Assembly: GCA_028577615.1 (NCBI GenBank)
Contig: JAJSDU010000003.1
Coordinates: 58,079 to 122,078 of the forward strand
DNA length: 64,000 nucleotides
From: Nitrosomonas sp.
Lineage (GTDB): Bacteria; Pseudomonadota; Gammaproteobacteria; Burkholderiales; Nitrosomonadaceae
Reading direction: 5' to 3'
In this document: in pieces, positions 19,072 to 28,819 of the stretch
Numbering within the stretch: the first letter of the stretch is position 1
How the letters are laid out: each line of letters opens with the position of its first letter
Notes under the pieces: model-generated
The model's database searches: none
Told to the model about the DNA's origin: nothing
What the model saw: only the letters and a program-made list of their open reading frames with translations
Position numbers and translations under genes: made by a program

Positions 19072-19169
19072 GGCGTTTATTCACCATATAAAAAAAGCTA
19101 TGTATTTGCAATATCTTCACAAAATTGTAAGTATCAGATTCGACTTTACCACGACAGGATTGATTCATC

Positions 19170-20294
19170 ATGGCTAAGCGTGATTATTATGAAGTACTCG
19201 GTGTTAATCGTGATGCCGATGAGAGCGTCATCAAGAAAGCTTATCGCAAGCTGGCGATGAAGCATCATCCTGACAGAAATGCGGGTGATGTCAAATCTGA
19301 AGAATTATTCAAGGAAGCCAAGGAAGCCTACGAAATATTGTCCGACCCCAGCAAGCGCGCCGCATACGATCAGTTTGGCCATGCAGGCGTGGACGCCAGC
19401 GCTGCGGGCGGAAGCGCTGGCGGTGCTCAGGGATTTGCGGATGCTTTCAGTGATATTTTTGGCGATATCTTTGGCGGTGCCCGTGGCGGTGGGCGTTCCA
19501 ACATGCATAGAGGCACTGACTTGCGTTACAGTCTGGAAATTTCACTGGAGCAGGCAGCGCATGGCACCGAGACAAAAATACGCATTCCCACGATGGCAAC
19601 TTGCGATACGTGCCATGGTGATGGCAGTAAGCCAGGCACCAGCCCCAAAACCTGTCCAACCTGTAATGGTCATGGTCAGGTCAGAATGCAACAAGGTTTT
19701 TTTTCCATTCAGCAGACCTGCCCAAAATGTTATGGTAGTGGCAAGATTATTACGCATCCATGTCCTGCCTGTCATGGTGCGGGGCGGATAAAACAGCATA
19801 AAACCCTGAATGTAAAAATCCCCGCTGGCGTTGATGAGGGCGACCGGATTCGCGTTAACGGAGAAGGGGAAGCCGGAACTAACGGCGGTCCGCCGGGAGA
19901 TCTGTATGTTGTCATCCATCTGGCGTCGCATCCTGTTTTCCAGAGAGATGGTGATCATCTGCATTGTGAAATACCAATCAGTTTCACAACCGCTGCATTG
20001 GGCGGGGAAATTGAAGTACCGACGCTTGAAGGTCACGCAAAAATCAAGGTGCCTGCCGAAACACAGACTGGTAAAATTTTCCGTTTGCGTGAGAAAGGTA
20101 TTAAAGGTGTGCGCAGCCACAGTAAGGGTGATCTGCTGTGCCATGTGGTCGTGGAAACACCTGTTAAACTGACGCCACGCCAGAAAGAGCTGCTTGAAGA
20201 ACTTGAATCGATCAGCCAGAAAGACAATTCCCGTCATAGTCCTCGGGCAAAATCATGGATGGATAAGGTGAAGGATTTTTTTTCGGATAAGTAA
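19170..20294 (+). CDS. dnaJ: Chaperone DnaJ (Hsp40)
   Basis: A 374-residue type I J-protein that stimulates DnaK ATPase. The J domain spans residues 1-70 with the invariant HPD at 33-35. A Gly/Phe-rich linker with [11 protein letters not shown] follows. The zinc-binding domain holds four CxxCxGxG repeats (starting [32 protein letters not shown]). The C-terminal substrate domains end near MDKVKDFF. It is third in the grpE-dnaK-dnaJ order. An AGGA lies upstream of the start. No separate heat-shock promoter is obvious, so it probably depends on read-through past the hairpin at 19019. Confidence 0.97.
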   Translation: MAKRDYYEVLGVNRDADESVIKKAYRKLAMKHHPDRNAGDVKSEELFKEAKEAYEILSDPSKRAAYDQFGHAGVDASAAGGSAGGAQGFADAFSDIFGDIFGGARGGGRSNMHRGTDLRYSLEISLEQAAHGTETKIRIPTMATCDTCHGDGSKPGTSPKTCPTCNGHGQVRMQQGFFSIQQTCPKCYGSGKIITHPCPACHGAGRIKQHKTLNVKIPAGVDEGDRIRVNGEGEAGTNGGPPGDLYVVIHLASHPVFQRDGDHLHCEIPISFTTAALGGEIEVPTLEGHAKIKVPAETQTGKIFRLREKGIKGVRSHSKGDLLCHVVVETPVKLTPRQKELLEELESISQKDNSRHSPRAKSWMDKVKDFFSDK

Positions 20295-20359
20295 TGCCTG
20301 CACCGGGCATTTGCTGCTGTGAATTCAATTCTGCAGAGGAACGGCGAGGTGGGTTATAG

Positions 20360-20390
20360 TCGGGTGACTCAACAGATGTGAATCACCCGA
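20360..20390. terminator. Hairpin between convergent dnaJ and the GMC oxidoreductase gene
   Basis: TCGGGTGA (20360-20367) and TCACCCGA (20383-20390) form a perfect 8-bp stem with a 15-base loop, placed between two convergent genes. Only a weak T-rich stretch follows on either strand, so bidirectional termination is plausible but not certain. Confidence 0.5.
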
Positions 20391-20418
20391 TTACTTGGAG
20401 TTGATCTCAGATAAGATA

Positions 20419-23400
20419 CTACTGGTTCTTGTCCAACGCTGACAAAATATGCGGATAAACGTCCTGTACCGCATTCTGGCCGAAAATACAGTCAATATGA
20501 CCATAGCCTGGAATGACATAACGGGCATATTTGTCAGGACCATTAACTTCAACCAGTTTCTTAAAGCTGCGTTCAGTTGTTTCAGGCAGGTAGCTCACAT
20601 TTTCCGCGCCGTGAATAAAAGTAATCGGCAAATTGAGCCGCTCCCAGTGTGGCAGATAAACATCCTTACCGCCGGCGCTGACGATTTGACCTTCCCGCGC
20701 GCACAACGCCAGATGTTTGAAGATATCCATGTGGCAGATGCCGAATAATTCATGCAGATTGTCATGCGTCAGGCGGCTCAGCTGATCATGTTCGTACAGC
20801 AGGGAATACATGAAACTAATGCGGTGACATACGGCGCTGGAGCATTGTTCTTCCAGTTCAAAATGTTGCAAATTGAGCGCTTTGTCGTACAACCTGTTGA
20901 GCCAGTTGCCTCTGTCATCGGTATAGGCCGTTAATGAGTCGATGCCGATGGCATCGAGCAGAGACGGCAGATGCAGCCCGGCCTTAACACGTGCGGTAGC
21001 AGAAACGGTTTGATACGGACCGATTTGTGAAGAGACAATGGTGCGCACATGCTGGAGGCCGCTCATCATCGCCATGAAGAAAGTTGTCGAACCGGCACAG
21101 TGCACAAAAGCCTGAACATCACGGCTGCCGGTGACATTCATGATGGTCTCAATAGCAGCCGGATAGTCGTAACGGGCAATATCATCCAGTGTCCAGGCTT
21201 GATTTGCGCTGGGTAGATCAATGCTGATGCGCATATCAAGTAGCCAGCAATCATAACCATTGGCATAGAGATATTCCAGCAGATTGGTATCAATGGTATC
21301 GGTTGTAAAAATTTTGCTGGAAACACCCGCGCCATGCACCATCAGCAGTGGACCTTTTTTGCCGCCTTGATACCGTGTCAGGCGCAGCGGCACGCCATCA
21401 ACCGCCTTGAAATTATGCACTTCCGGCGCATCGGTGCGGAGGGTGCGTTTTTTGCGCGGCGGCGCGTCAGCGTCCAGATAATGGGGAGGCACGAATACGC
21501 CACCATAAATATGGTAAAGGTCACCGGCAAAATAAATACCAAAGCGTGTAATGGCCTGCAGTCGTTCCATTTTTGTTTGTGCGTCAGTCGCAGCGATAGT
21601 AGTCAGCTGGCGCAGCAGGTCTTGTGGTTGAATATACAGAATGCCGCGACCTTTGACCGGACCGGTAGTATCCGGGCCTTCGTATAAGGTGGCATACATG
21701 GTGGTGGTATCGGACCAGACGTCAATGCCATAGTCGTTATGGATAATTTTGAAGCCATCAAAATACCAGGTTTTGCCTTCTTCCGAGTTTATCTGAAAGC
21801 GGTATTTCATATATTCCCGGCCAATCCGTGACGGATCGCGCGCGAACAGATTAAATACGCCATTTGTCGCTGTCAGTGGTGAAGCGGAAAGACTTGGCGC
21901 GTTGACTGTACCGATCATGCCCCCGCTATAATCACCATTTTTTTCGATTAAGGCGTTGAGATCGTAAACACTGACAGTCAGCGTAAAATCAATGGTATTT
22001 CCGGATTCCTTGCCGGAACGCATGGCTGTTTCAAAGTCACCCGTTTCCGACCACCAACCACGCATGGTTTCGGTAAAGCGTACGCCTACTGTGACTGGTT
22101 CCGCTGCACGAGACTGCGACAGGCTGGTGAAATCATAGCTGTATCCTTCCGCTTCGGCCATTAATTCCATGCTGCGCTCAGCCAGTGCGGAAATCGTCAA
22201 CAGCGGATTGACACCAACGGAACGCGGTACGATGCTGCCGTCAACGGCATACAACCCATCATGTACTGCGCTACCGGTTGCGCCGTTGAATACTCTGCCG
22301 CGATGGTCTACTGCCCCACTTTCAGCATCTTTGCCCATACCGCAGCCGCCGAGCGGATGCACTGTAATCAAGCTGTTGTCCAGTGCTTCTGTCCAGGTCG
22401 GATTGGGAATATAGGTGCCGCCATTGGCGGCAGTAACACGTTTCATGAAGTCATTATCGCGCTTGAATACCGGCTTGTCGCCGACGCCCGGCCAGTCGAC
22501 GTTAATCGTGTTGTTACGCAGCACCAGTCGTCCATCCGAGTCGTCGTGGCTCATAATCAGATATACCTGCGTGTTATGCACAGCGCCGTGATACGGTCCG
22601 CGCAGCAGGCTCTCCGCTACGCGGGCATGTTCGCTAAGCTTGTCTTTCAATCCGCTGTCGGTATCAGTGCCGATCAACTCGGCAGCGGTTGACATCAGCC
22701 CGGGCAGGATACTCCCGAGCGCACCCGGCAGGCTGCCTTCCTCCAATATCAGGCCTTGTTCGAAATTTGCAGTGTTCCGGTCATCGATCACGGTTGTGAT
22801 ACAGGGCCCGACCGGATCAATTTTTCCGATCGGCTGATTGCCGAAGCCGACGGCATTGACAGGTATGTCGTTATTGTATCCATAACCCAGTACATCGCCG
22901 TTGGATGAAAAATGCGCGCCAACCTGATTCGATAAAGGCAATCCCTTTTCTTTTGAACGCAGCAGAATTTCAGTTGTGCCGAGCGTACCGGCGCCGAGGA
23001 AAACCTGTTTGCAGCGCAGTACAAGATCAGGCGCGTCAAAGGCTTCGCGCCCTACCTCCATGATCTGACAGTGTACCAGCCAGTCGCTGCCGTCTTTCTC
23101 CAGCCAGCGCACCGCGATTTGGGTATAGATTTCCACACCATTGTTCCAGGCATCCGGCAGGTAGTTCATCAGGGTGGTGTTCTTTGCGCCGTAATTACAT
23201 CCCGACACGCAATCACCGCAGTAAGTGCAAGCCGATTGATATACGCCGGCTTCGTTGATGCGGTCTTTAAACGTGACATTGATCGGTGGAAAAACAAGCG
23301 GACGGTTAACCGCTCTGGCGGAATTTTTCTGCGCCTCGACCTTGGGCAGGACCGGTATGCCGTTCTGACCATCTGGAAACGGCGTAGCGCCGAGCATTTT

Positions 23401-23838
23401 CAACGCACGATCATAGCAGGCAGTCAACCTGCTTTTGTCCTGACGGATTTCATCGGGCCAGCAGGGATCTTCAAAAACACGGTCATCCGCTTTCAGTGCT
23501 ACATTGGCATTGATCAACGAAGTGCCACCCAGGCCGCAGCCAACAATGACATTCATGTCTTTGTTGGCGTACAGATTGAACATGCCGGTCCAATCACCGA
23601 TATGCTTGTCATGGAAATTGATTTGAAATTCCTTTCCGGCTTCGAGTAGCGTATCCGGGTATTCGCCGGTTTGTATTTCCCGTCCGCGTTCCAGCAGACA
23701 TATGTCAAGTCTGCTGCCATCGTTACGTTTCATTCGTGCCAATCGAGATGCGGCGATGCCACCGCCATAACCTGAACCAATCACAATAGCATCGTAACGT
23801 TCTTTTAACCGGGAGTGAGGTGAGGCTAGGCGTTTCAT
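20419..23838 (-). CDS. GMC-type (cholesterol oxidase-like) oxidoreductase fused to alpha/beta hydrolase
   Basis: A 1139-residue multi-domain protein. Residues about 13-565 form an FAD-dependent GMC oxidoreductase: dinucleotide motif IGSGYGGGIAASRLA, GCGLGGTSLINANV, a cysteine cluster CTYCGDCVSGCNYGAKNT and the late motif HPLGGCGMG with VDGSIVPRSVGVNPLLTISALAER. A middle region of about 590-790 starts with FTETMRGWW, often found after this GMC type. Residues about 830-1139 form an alpha/beta hydrolase fold with LLMVHGAGVSS and a nucleophile-elbow position reading VHCAGS, with Cys914 where Ser is usual; GYGH near the end supplies the His. No signal peptide is seen. GGAGAT precedes the start. 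The substrate may be a sterol-like or other hydrophobic alcohol and is not determined. Confidence 0.85.
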   Translation of the reverse strand: MKRLASPHSRLKERYDAIVIGSGYGGGIAASRLARMKRNDGSRLDICLLERGREIQTGEYPDTLLEAGKEFQINFHDKHIGDWTGMFNLYANKDMNVIVGCGLGGTSLINANVALKADDRVFEDPCWPDEIRQDKSRLTACYDRALKMLGATPFPDGQNGIPVLPKVEAQKNSARAVNRPLVFPPINVTFKDRINEAGVYQSACTYCGDCVSGCNYGAKNTTLMNYLPDAWNNGVEIYTQIAVRWLEKDGSDWLVHCQIMEVGREAFDAPDLVLRCKQVFLGAGTLGTTEILLRSKEKGLPLSNQVGAHFSSNGDVLGYGYNNDIPVNAVGFGNQPIGKIDPVGPCITTVIDDRNTANFEQGLILEEGSLPGALGSILPGLMSTAAELIGTDTDSGLKDKLSEHARVAESLLRGPYHGAVHNTQVYLIMSHDDSDGRLVLRNNTINVDWPGVGDKPVFKRDNDFMKRVTAANGGTYIPNPTWTEALDNSLITVHPLGGCGMGKDAESGAVDHRGRVFNGATGSAVHDGLYAVDGSIVPRSVGVNPLLTISALAERSMELMAEAEGYSYDFTSLSQSRAAEPVTVGVRFTETMRGWWSETGDFETAMRSGKESGNTIDFTLTVSVYDLNALIEKNGDYSGGMIGTVNAPSLSASPLTATNGVFNLFARDPSRIGREYMKYRFQINSEEGKTWYFDGFKIIHNDYGIDVWSDTTTMYATLYEGPDTTGPVKGRGILYIQPQDLLRQLTTIAATDAQTKMERLQAITRFGIYFAGDLYHIYGGVFVPPHYLDADAPPRKKRTLRTDAPEVHNFKAVDGVPLRLTRYQGGKKGPLLMVHGAGVSSKIFTTDTIDTNLLEYLYANGYDCWLLDMRISIDLPSANQAWTLDDIARYDYPAAIETIMNVTGSRDVQAFVHCAGSTTFFMAMMSGLQHVRTIVSSQIGPYQTVSATARVKAGLHLPSLLDAIGIDSLTAYTDDRGNWLNRLYDKALNLQHFELEEQCSSAVCHRISFMYSLLYEHDQLSRLTHDNLHELFGICHMDIFKHLALCAREGQIVSAGGKDVYLPHWERLNLPITFIHGAENVSYLPETTERSFKKLVEVNGPDKYARYVIPGYGHIDCIFGQNAVQDVYPHILSALDKNQ

Positions 23839-24210
23839 TGGTTATCTCCATTAAAGTTGGACATCGAATGAAGTCAGCGTTTACGGCTTTGGGGTACACG
23901 CCGAGAGCTGAGCGTTATGTAATAGTAATTGCAAAACGGGTTTTTAACAAATGTCGTTGCATTGGTAGTGACGCGTACGGCACTTGTGTGCATTCGGTTT
24001 TTACGACTAAATTATTCACGTGCATTAGCCGTCTAGTGAATGCTTTGGCAATTTTTATCAAGCTGAATCGTTAAAAAGCCACGATTCTGCCACTATCCTA
24101 ATCAGATTGGATTTAGGAGTTTTTCGATAAAATTTTAAGCAGCGTTTGACGTTAAAGCCAGAATTGCCAGATGGATCATGCCAGCCTGTTAAATCAAAGG
24201 ATAACAAGTT
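23839..24210. other. Divergent intergenic region between the GMC fusion and the chemoreceptor
   Basis: 372 bases without a convincing gene. It must carry the start signals of both divergent genes: GGAGAT on the minus strand before 23838, and AAGGA before 24211 on the plus strand. I looked for a flagellar sigma28-type promoter (TAAA and GCCGATAA boxes) before the chemoreceptor and found no good match. Confidence 0.5.
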
Positions 24211-25926
24211 ATGAGAGTAAACTTACCCGTTTCAAATATCGAATACACGCTTGATGATAGTGCATTGTTAGTATCGACAACCGATTCTAAAGGGAGAATA
24301 ACTTATGTCAATCCAGCATTTATAGAGGTAAGTGGTTATTCTGAGGATGAATTGCTGGGGAGGGCGCATAATATCATTCGTCATCCGGATATGCCGCCGG
24401 AGGCTTTCGCTGATTTCTGGAGAACCCTGCAAAATGGGAAGCCTTGGACCGGTTTCGTAAAGAATCGCCGTAAAAATGGTGATTACTACTGGGTGCTGGC
24501 GAACGCTACACCTTTAATTGAAAATGGAAAAATAACAGGCTATCTGTCAGTGCGTACAAAACCATCGCGTCAATTGCTGGAAAGAGTAGAGCCAGTTTAC
24601 CAGCAGATACGTGATGGCAAGGCCAGGAACCTTAGGATTGAGAATGGCGGTATTGTCCGTACCGATTTTGCTGGGAAAGTAACTGCATTATTTAAAATGA
24701 CTTTTGGCAAACGTACGGCGCTGTTCTTGTCGATGCCAACATTGTTATTGGCCTGTGCCACAGGCGCAGGCTGGTGGGGCATCAATCAAACGATAGCATC
24801 GCCCTGGCTAGGTCACTTTGTCGTAACTACCGCCATCGCTGGTATTTTGTTGATGGGGGCAATGGGTTATTGTCTGGTGCGCAGCGTACTTAAGCCGTTA
24901 AATGATGCTGTCGATGTTGCCAATACACTTGCAGCGGGCAATCTTGGCGCTAAAGTTTCCACAGACTATCACGACGAATTTAGCTTGTTGTTTAAAGCAC
25001 TATCCCAGATGAATCTCAATTTAAAAGCGACGGTCCTTGATATTCATCATAACGCTGAAATGGTGCGCCAGGCTGCCGGGGAGATCGCCAGTGGCAATAT
25101 GGATTTGTCGCAGCGTACCGAAGAACAGGCTTCTTCACTTGAAGAAACCGCGGCCAGTATGGAAGAACTGGCTTCAACCGTAAAACAAAATTCTGAGAAC
25201 GCGAAACAGGCTGACCAATTGGCTACGGATGCAAGTCATGTGGTTTTGAGAGGTGGTCAGATGATGGCCAACGTTGTCAATACAATGACTTCAATCAGCG
25301 ACAGTTCCAGAAATATAGCAAACATCATCAATGTTATCGACGGAATTGCTTTTCAGACGAATATCCTGGCTTTAAACGCGGCTGTTGAGGCTGCTCGCGC
25401 GGGTGAACAGGGCAGGGGATTTGCCGTTGTTGCTACCGAAGTTCGCAATCTGGCCCAAAGAAGCGCGGTAGCCGCGAAAGAGATCAAATCATTGATCGAT
25501 GATTCTGTAAAAAGGGTTGAAAATGGTGCTCTACAGGTTAACGATGCAGGTAAGACAATGCAGGAAATTGTTAATTCAATTAAACACGTAGCAGACATTA
25601 TGACTGAGATCACCGCAGCATCTCAGGAGCAGAGTTCTGGCATAGATCAGATTAATCAGGCAGTTACGCAGATGGATGAAGTTACGCAACAGAATGCCGC
25701 ACTGGTAGAAGAAGCTGCGGCAGCCGCGGAATCCCTCGAACATCAGGCGAAGGAATTGACTGGCGCTATATCAATTTTTAAAGTCGATTATTCGGCAGTA
25801 TCTGGCAAAGCTAATGTGCAGCGATTGAACGGAGAAAGGTCGGGTAATCGTGAACGCGATTTAGCGCCTGATACGAGCAGGATCGCACGTAAAAAAGTAG
25901 TCAACAGTGACGAAGCCTGGGGTTAG
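24211..25926 (+). CDS. PAS-containing methyl-accepting chemotaxis protein
   Basis: A 571-residue Aer-like chemoreceptor. The N-terminal PAS domain (about 15-115) has ITYVNPAFIEVSGYSEDELLGR and a conserved HPDMPPEAF-x-D-x-W core, as in aerotaxis/energy sensors that bind FAD. Two hydrophobic segments lie around residues 170-190 and 200-228, followed by a HAMP region and the long signalling coiled coil. The hairpin tip carries IAFQTNILALNAAVEAARAGE and GFAVVATEVRNLAQRS, which bind CheA and CheW. There is no C-terminal CheR-docking pentapeptide; the end reads DEAWG. No che genes are adjacent. The PAS cofactor is inferred from the family and not visible. Confidence 0.93.
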   Translation: MRVNLPVSNIEYTLDDSALLVSTTDSKGRITYVNPAFIEVSGYSEDELLGRAHNIIRHPDMPPEAFADFWRTLQNGKPWTGFVKNRRKNGDYYWVLANATPLIENGKITGYLSVRTKPSRQLLERVEPVYQQIRDGKARNLRIENGGIVRTDFAGKVTALFKMTFGKRTALFLSMPTLLLACATGAGWWGINQTIASPWLGHFVVTTAIAGILLMGAMGYCLVRSVLKPLNDAVDVANTLAAGNLGAKVSTDYHDEFSLLFKALSQMNLNLKATVLDIHHNAEMVRQAAGEIASGNMDLSQRTEEQASSLEETAASMEELASTVKQNSENAKQADQLATDASHVVLRGGQMMANVVNTMTSISDSSRNIANIINVIDGIAFQTNILALNAAVEAARAGEQGRGFAVVATEVRNLAQRSAVAAKEIKSLIDDSVKRVENGALQVNDAGKTMQEIVNSIKHVADIMTEITAASQEQSSGIDQINQAVTQMDEVTQQNAALVEEAAAAAESLEHQAKELTGAISIFKVDYSAVSGKANVQRLNGERSGNRERDLAPDTSRIARKKVVNSDEAWG

Positions 25927-26069
25927 TTTGAAAGAAATGAGTCATTCATACGATGAAATGCCCAGAAACTGCTTCTACCATACTGTAAAACAGTATCACC
26001 GCAGGATGCGTTAGATCGTCAATTCTTTCTGGGCAATGACGAATACCTTATCTTATTGATGGTGGTTGC

Positions 26070-27674
26070 TCAGTTTTCAGTCTGACGCATGAAAAACAGG
26101 ATGGGCAGCAATCCGGCCAATACCAGCGTTACGGCGGGTACAGCCGCCTGCTCCCATGCGCCTTCGGAGGTCATTTCATACACACGCACTGCCAGAGTAT
26201 CCCAGCCAAAAGGGCGGGTCATCAGTGTAATCGGCATTTCTTTCATGACGTCAACAAACACCAGTGTCGCGCCAGTGAAGATGCCGGATTTCAGGATCGG
26301 AAAGTGAATTTTTCTGAGCAGGGCCCAGCCGTGCAGTCCCATGCCCATTGCAGCTTCTTCGATACTGGGCGTGATGCGCTGCATTGCACCATGAATCGAA
26401 TAATGACTTACCGCCATAAAACGAATCAGGTATGCGGCCAGCATAACGGCAATTGTGCCTTGTATCAGCAAACCTGTTTCAAGTTGAAATAACGTAAGAG
26501 CGAGTTCACTGAGCTGGCCTTCCAGCCAGGCCAAAGGGATGAAAATACCAATGGCCAGTACGGTGCCTGGCAACGCATAGCCGATAGTTGCAGTGCGTAC
26601 GGCAAGTTGCATGGATCTGCCTGGAAAGCGGCGCGCGGCATAGACGATCATGGTGACAATGGTGCAGGTGATCAGCGCGGCCAGACAGGATAGAAATAGC
26701 GAATGTACAAGGAATTCCAGGTAACGCTCTAAATCGAAACCCACTGAAATTGATCGTATGGCCCAGTACAGCAGTTGCAGCAGTGGCAGCAGAAATGCAA
26801 AAAACCATATCGTAAAAATAAAACCGATTGCCAGCCATTTCTGTTTGCCTGCCAGTTGAATGCGATTGGCGCGCGGACTTTTCCTGGACTCGGCATAGCG
26901 CATACGCGCACGGAAGTGCTGTTCGAGTACGACAATGATGAAAACGATGATGATGAGCAAGGAGGCCAGTTGTGAAGCAGCGGGAAGTGAAAACAGGCTG
27001 AACCATGCTTTGTATATCGCAGTTGTAAAAGTATCGTAATTAAACACCGCCACCGTGCCGAAGTCGGCCAGTGTTTCCATCAACACCAGCAGCAACCCCC
27101 CCGCGATCCATGGACGCGCCATCGGTAGCGCGACTTTATAAAAACCGGCGTGTTGAGTAAAACCCAACGACTGCGCAACTTCCATCGCGCGCTTGCCCTG
27201 GCTTTCGAAGGCATTCCGTGCGAGCAGATAAACATAAGGGTAAAATGCCAGCGTCATGACAATGATGACGCCCATACGGCTGCGAATTTCCGGAAACCAA
27301 TACAGATCGGAATTCATCCAATCGCGCAGCGTTGTCTGCACAGGGCCAGTAAAATCAAACAATCCCAGCGCGACAAACGCTGTAACATAAGCAGGGATTG
27401 CCAGTGGCAGCAATAAAGCCCAGGTGAAGAACCTGCGCCCTGGAAATTCATAGATTGAAACAAGCCATGCGAGGCTGACGCCCAGAAATCCCGTTCCGAG
27501 CAAAACGCCCAGTGCCAGCCAGAATGTATTAGTCAGCAGCAGTGGCAGCGTGTTTTCGACCAGGTGCCGCCACACATCGCCGGCTGATACAAACAGCGAT
27601 GAAATGACAACACCGACCGGTATTAGAACCAGTATCGCCGCGATGTAGGGAATCAGCCGCCAGCCGGCAATCAC
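26070..27674 (-). CDS. fbpB: Iron(III) ABC transporter permease (FbpB type)
   Basis: A 534-residue inner-membrane permease made of two fused halves, each with about six transmembrane helices, as in FbpB/SfuB. The EAA-type cytoplasmic loops that contact the ATPase are visible in both halves (AMEVAQSLGFTQHAGFYKVALPMARPWIAGG, abbreviated here to its start at AMEVAQSLGF, and later SIEEAAMGMGLHGW). The start is a GTG. It follows the binding-protein gene by 48 bases on the same strand. No ATPase gene (fbpC) is adjacent on either side, so the energising subunit must be encoded elsewhere. Confidence 0.9.
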   Translation of the reverse strand: MIAGWRLIPYIAAILVLIPVGVVISSLFVSAGDVWRHLVENTLPLLLTNTFWLALGVLLGTGFLGVSLAWLVSIYEFPGRRFFTWALLLPLAIPAYVTAFVALGLFDFTGPVQTTLRDWMNSDLYWFPEIRSRMGVIIVMTLAFYPYVYLLARNAFESQGKRAMEVAQSLGFTQHAGFYKVALPMARPWIAGGLLLVLMETLADFGTVAVFNYDTFTTAIYKAWFSLFSLPAASQLASLLIIIVFIIVVLEQHFRARMRYAESRKSPRANRIQLAGKQKWLAIGFIFTIWFFAFLLPLLQLLYWAIRSISVGFDLERYLEFLVHSLFLSCLAALITCTIVTMIVYAARRFPGRSMQLAVRTATIGYALPGTVLAIGIFIPLAWLEGQLSELALTLFQLETGLLIQGTIAVMLAAYLIRFMAVSHYSIHGAMQRITPSIEEAAMGMGLHGWALLRKIHFPILKSGIFTGATLVFVDVMKEMPITLMTRPFGWDTLAVRVYEMTSEGAWEQAAVPAVTLVLAGLLPILFFMRQTEN

Positions 27675-27722
27675 ATTATTCTTGAACGGTCAGGAATGAA
27701 GGGTGACAAGAATGATGTGTAT

Positions 27723-28742
27723 TTATCGATAACCGGCGCGATCCATGAGCTTAACCGCCGCAGCCTGAAATTCACCGGCTTTGACAAGATTGATATGATT
27801 TTCCTTGAATCTGCCCCACGATGCGACAATCGGATCAGGCACAATATTAGGATTCACCGGGTATTCCATATTGACATCCGTAAACAGTTTCTGCGCTGAA
27901 ATTGATGACAAAAATTCCAGCAATTGCTCTGCGGCCTGCTGATTCTTGCCATGACGCGTCAATCCTGCGCCCGAGACATTGACGTGCACGCCGCTGTCTT
28001 TCTGGTTCGGCCAGAAAATGCCGAGCGGTAAATCGGGATCCTTCTGTATCAGCCGGCCATAGTAATATGTGTTGACGATGGTCAGGTCACAGCGGCCGGC
28101 GGCGACAAATTCCAGTGCACGGGTGTCGTCAGACAGAGGATCTGTCGCGAGATTGGCAACCCAGCCTCTGACGATTTTCTCGGTTTCCGCTTCGCCATGT
28201 TCGGCAATCATCATTGCCACCAGTGACTGGTTATAGACTTTTTTGGATGTTCGCAGGCAAAGTCTGTTTTTCCATTTTGGATCGGCAAGGTTTTCATATG
28301 TAGACAAATCTTCAGGTTTTACTTTCCTGGTATTGTAGATAATCGTGCGGGCGCGTATAGACAGTCCAAACCACTCATTACCGGGGTCGCGCAGATGTTC
28401 CGGGATGTTGGCTATGAGAACCTGGGAATCGAAAGGTCTGAGCAATCCGGCCTGCGATGCTGCCCATAAATTGCCGGCATCAACGGTTATCAGCATATCT
28501 GCAGGCGTATTTTTACCTTCGGCCTGAAGGCGAGCCATAAGTGCGCCCTCGTTATCCGTGGTGTATTTGACTTTGATCCCTGTCTGTTGGGTAAATGCAT
28601 CAAACATCGGTTTGATGAGCTGCTCAACTCTGGCTGAATAAACCACAACCTCCTCGGCGCAGACCGGATTGGCAATAGAAACAAACAAAGTGATCCAGAA
28701 TGATGCAGAAATGATACGGTGTTTTAAGCTTGGAGTTTGCAT
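27723..28742 (-). CDS. fbpA: Iron(III) ABC transporter substrate-binding protein (FbpA type)
   Basis: A 339-residue periplasmic binding protein. A signal peptide (about residues 1-29, hydrophobic core SFWITLFVSIANP, cleavage after VCA) precedes EEVVVYSARVEQLIKPMFDAF, the usual N-terminus of ferric-binding proteins. The tyrosine cluster in NTYYYGRL corresponds to the Tyr ligands that hold Fe3+ in the FbpA/FutA group. It is first in a two-gene unit with the permease. Iron uptake is the likely role, and the group uses much haem iron. A short AT-rich GATAATTATT upstream is only a weak match to a Fur box. Confidence 0.9.
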   Translation of the reverse strand: MQTPSLKHRIISASFWITLFVSIANPVCAEEVVVYSARVEQLIKPMFDAFTQQTGIKVKYTTDNEGALMARLQAEGKNTPADMLITVDAGNLWAASQAGLLRPFDSQVLIANIPEHLRDPGNEWFGLSIRARTIIYNTRKVKPEDLSTYENLADPKWKNRLCLRTSKKVYNQSLVAMMIAEHGEAETEKIVRGWVANLATDPLSDDTRALEFVAAGRCDLTIVNTYYYGRLIQKDPDLPLGIFWPNQKDSGVHVNVSGAGLTRHGKNQQAAEQLLEFLSSISAQKLFTDVNMEYPVNPNIVPDPIVASWGRFKENHINLVKAGEFQAAAVKLMDRAGYR

Positions 28743-28819
28743 GTGACTTCCAGGAAAACGTGTGAGGACGATACGAATTAAATAGTCTCTAATATATTAT
28801 GAAAAGGAATAATTATCAA

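Noticed and set aside
23839-24210. Flagellar sigma28 promoter for the chemoreceptor gene
   Set aside because: TAAA-like stretches occur, but no GCCGATAA-like box lies at the right distance.
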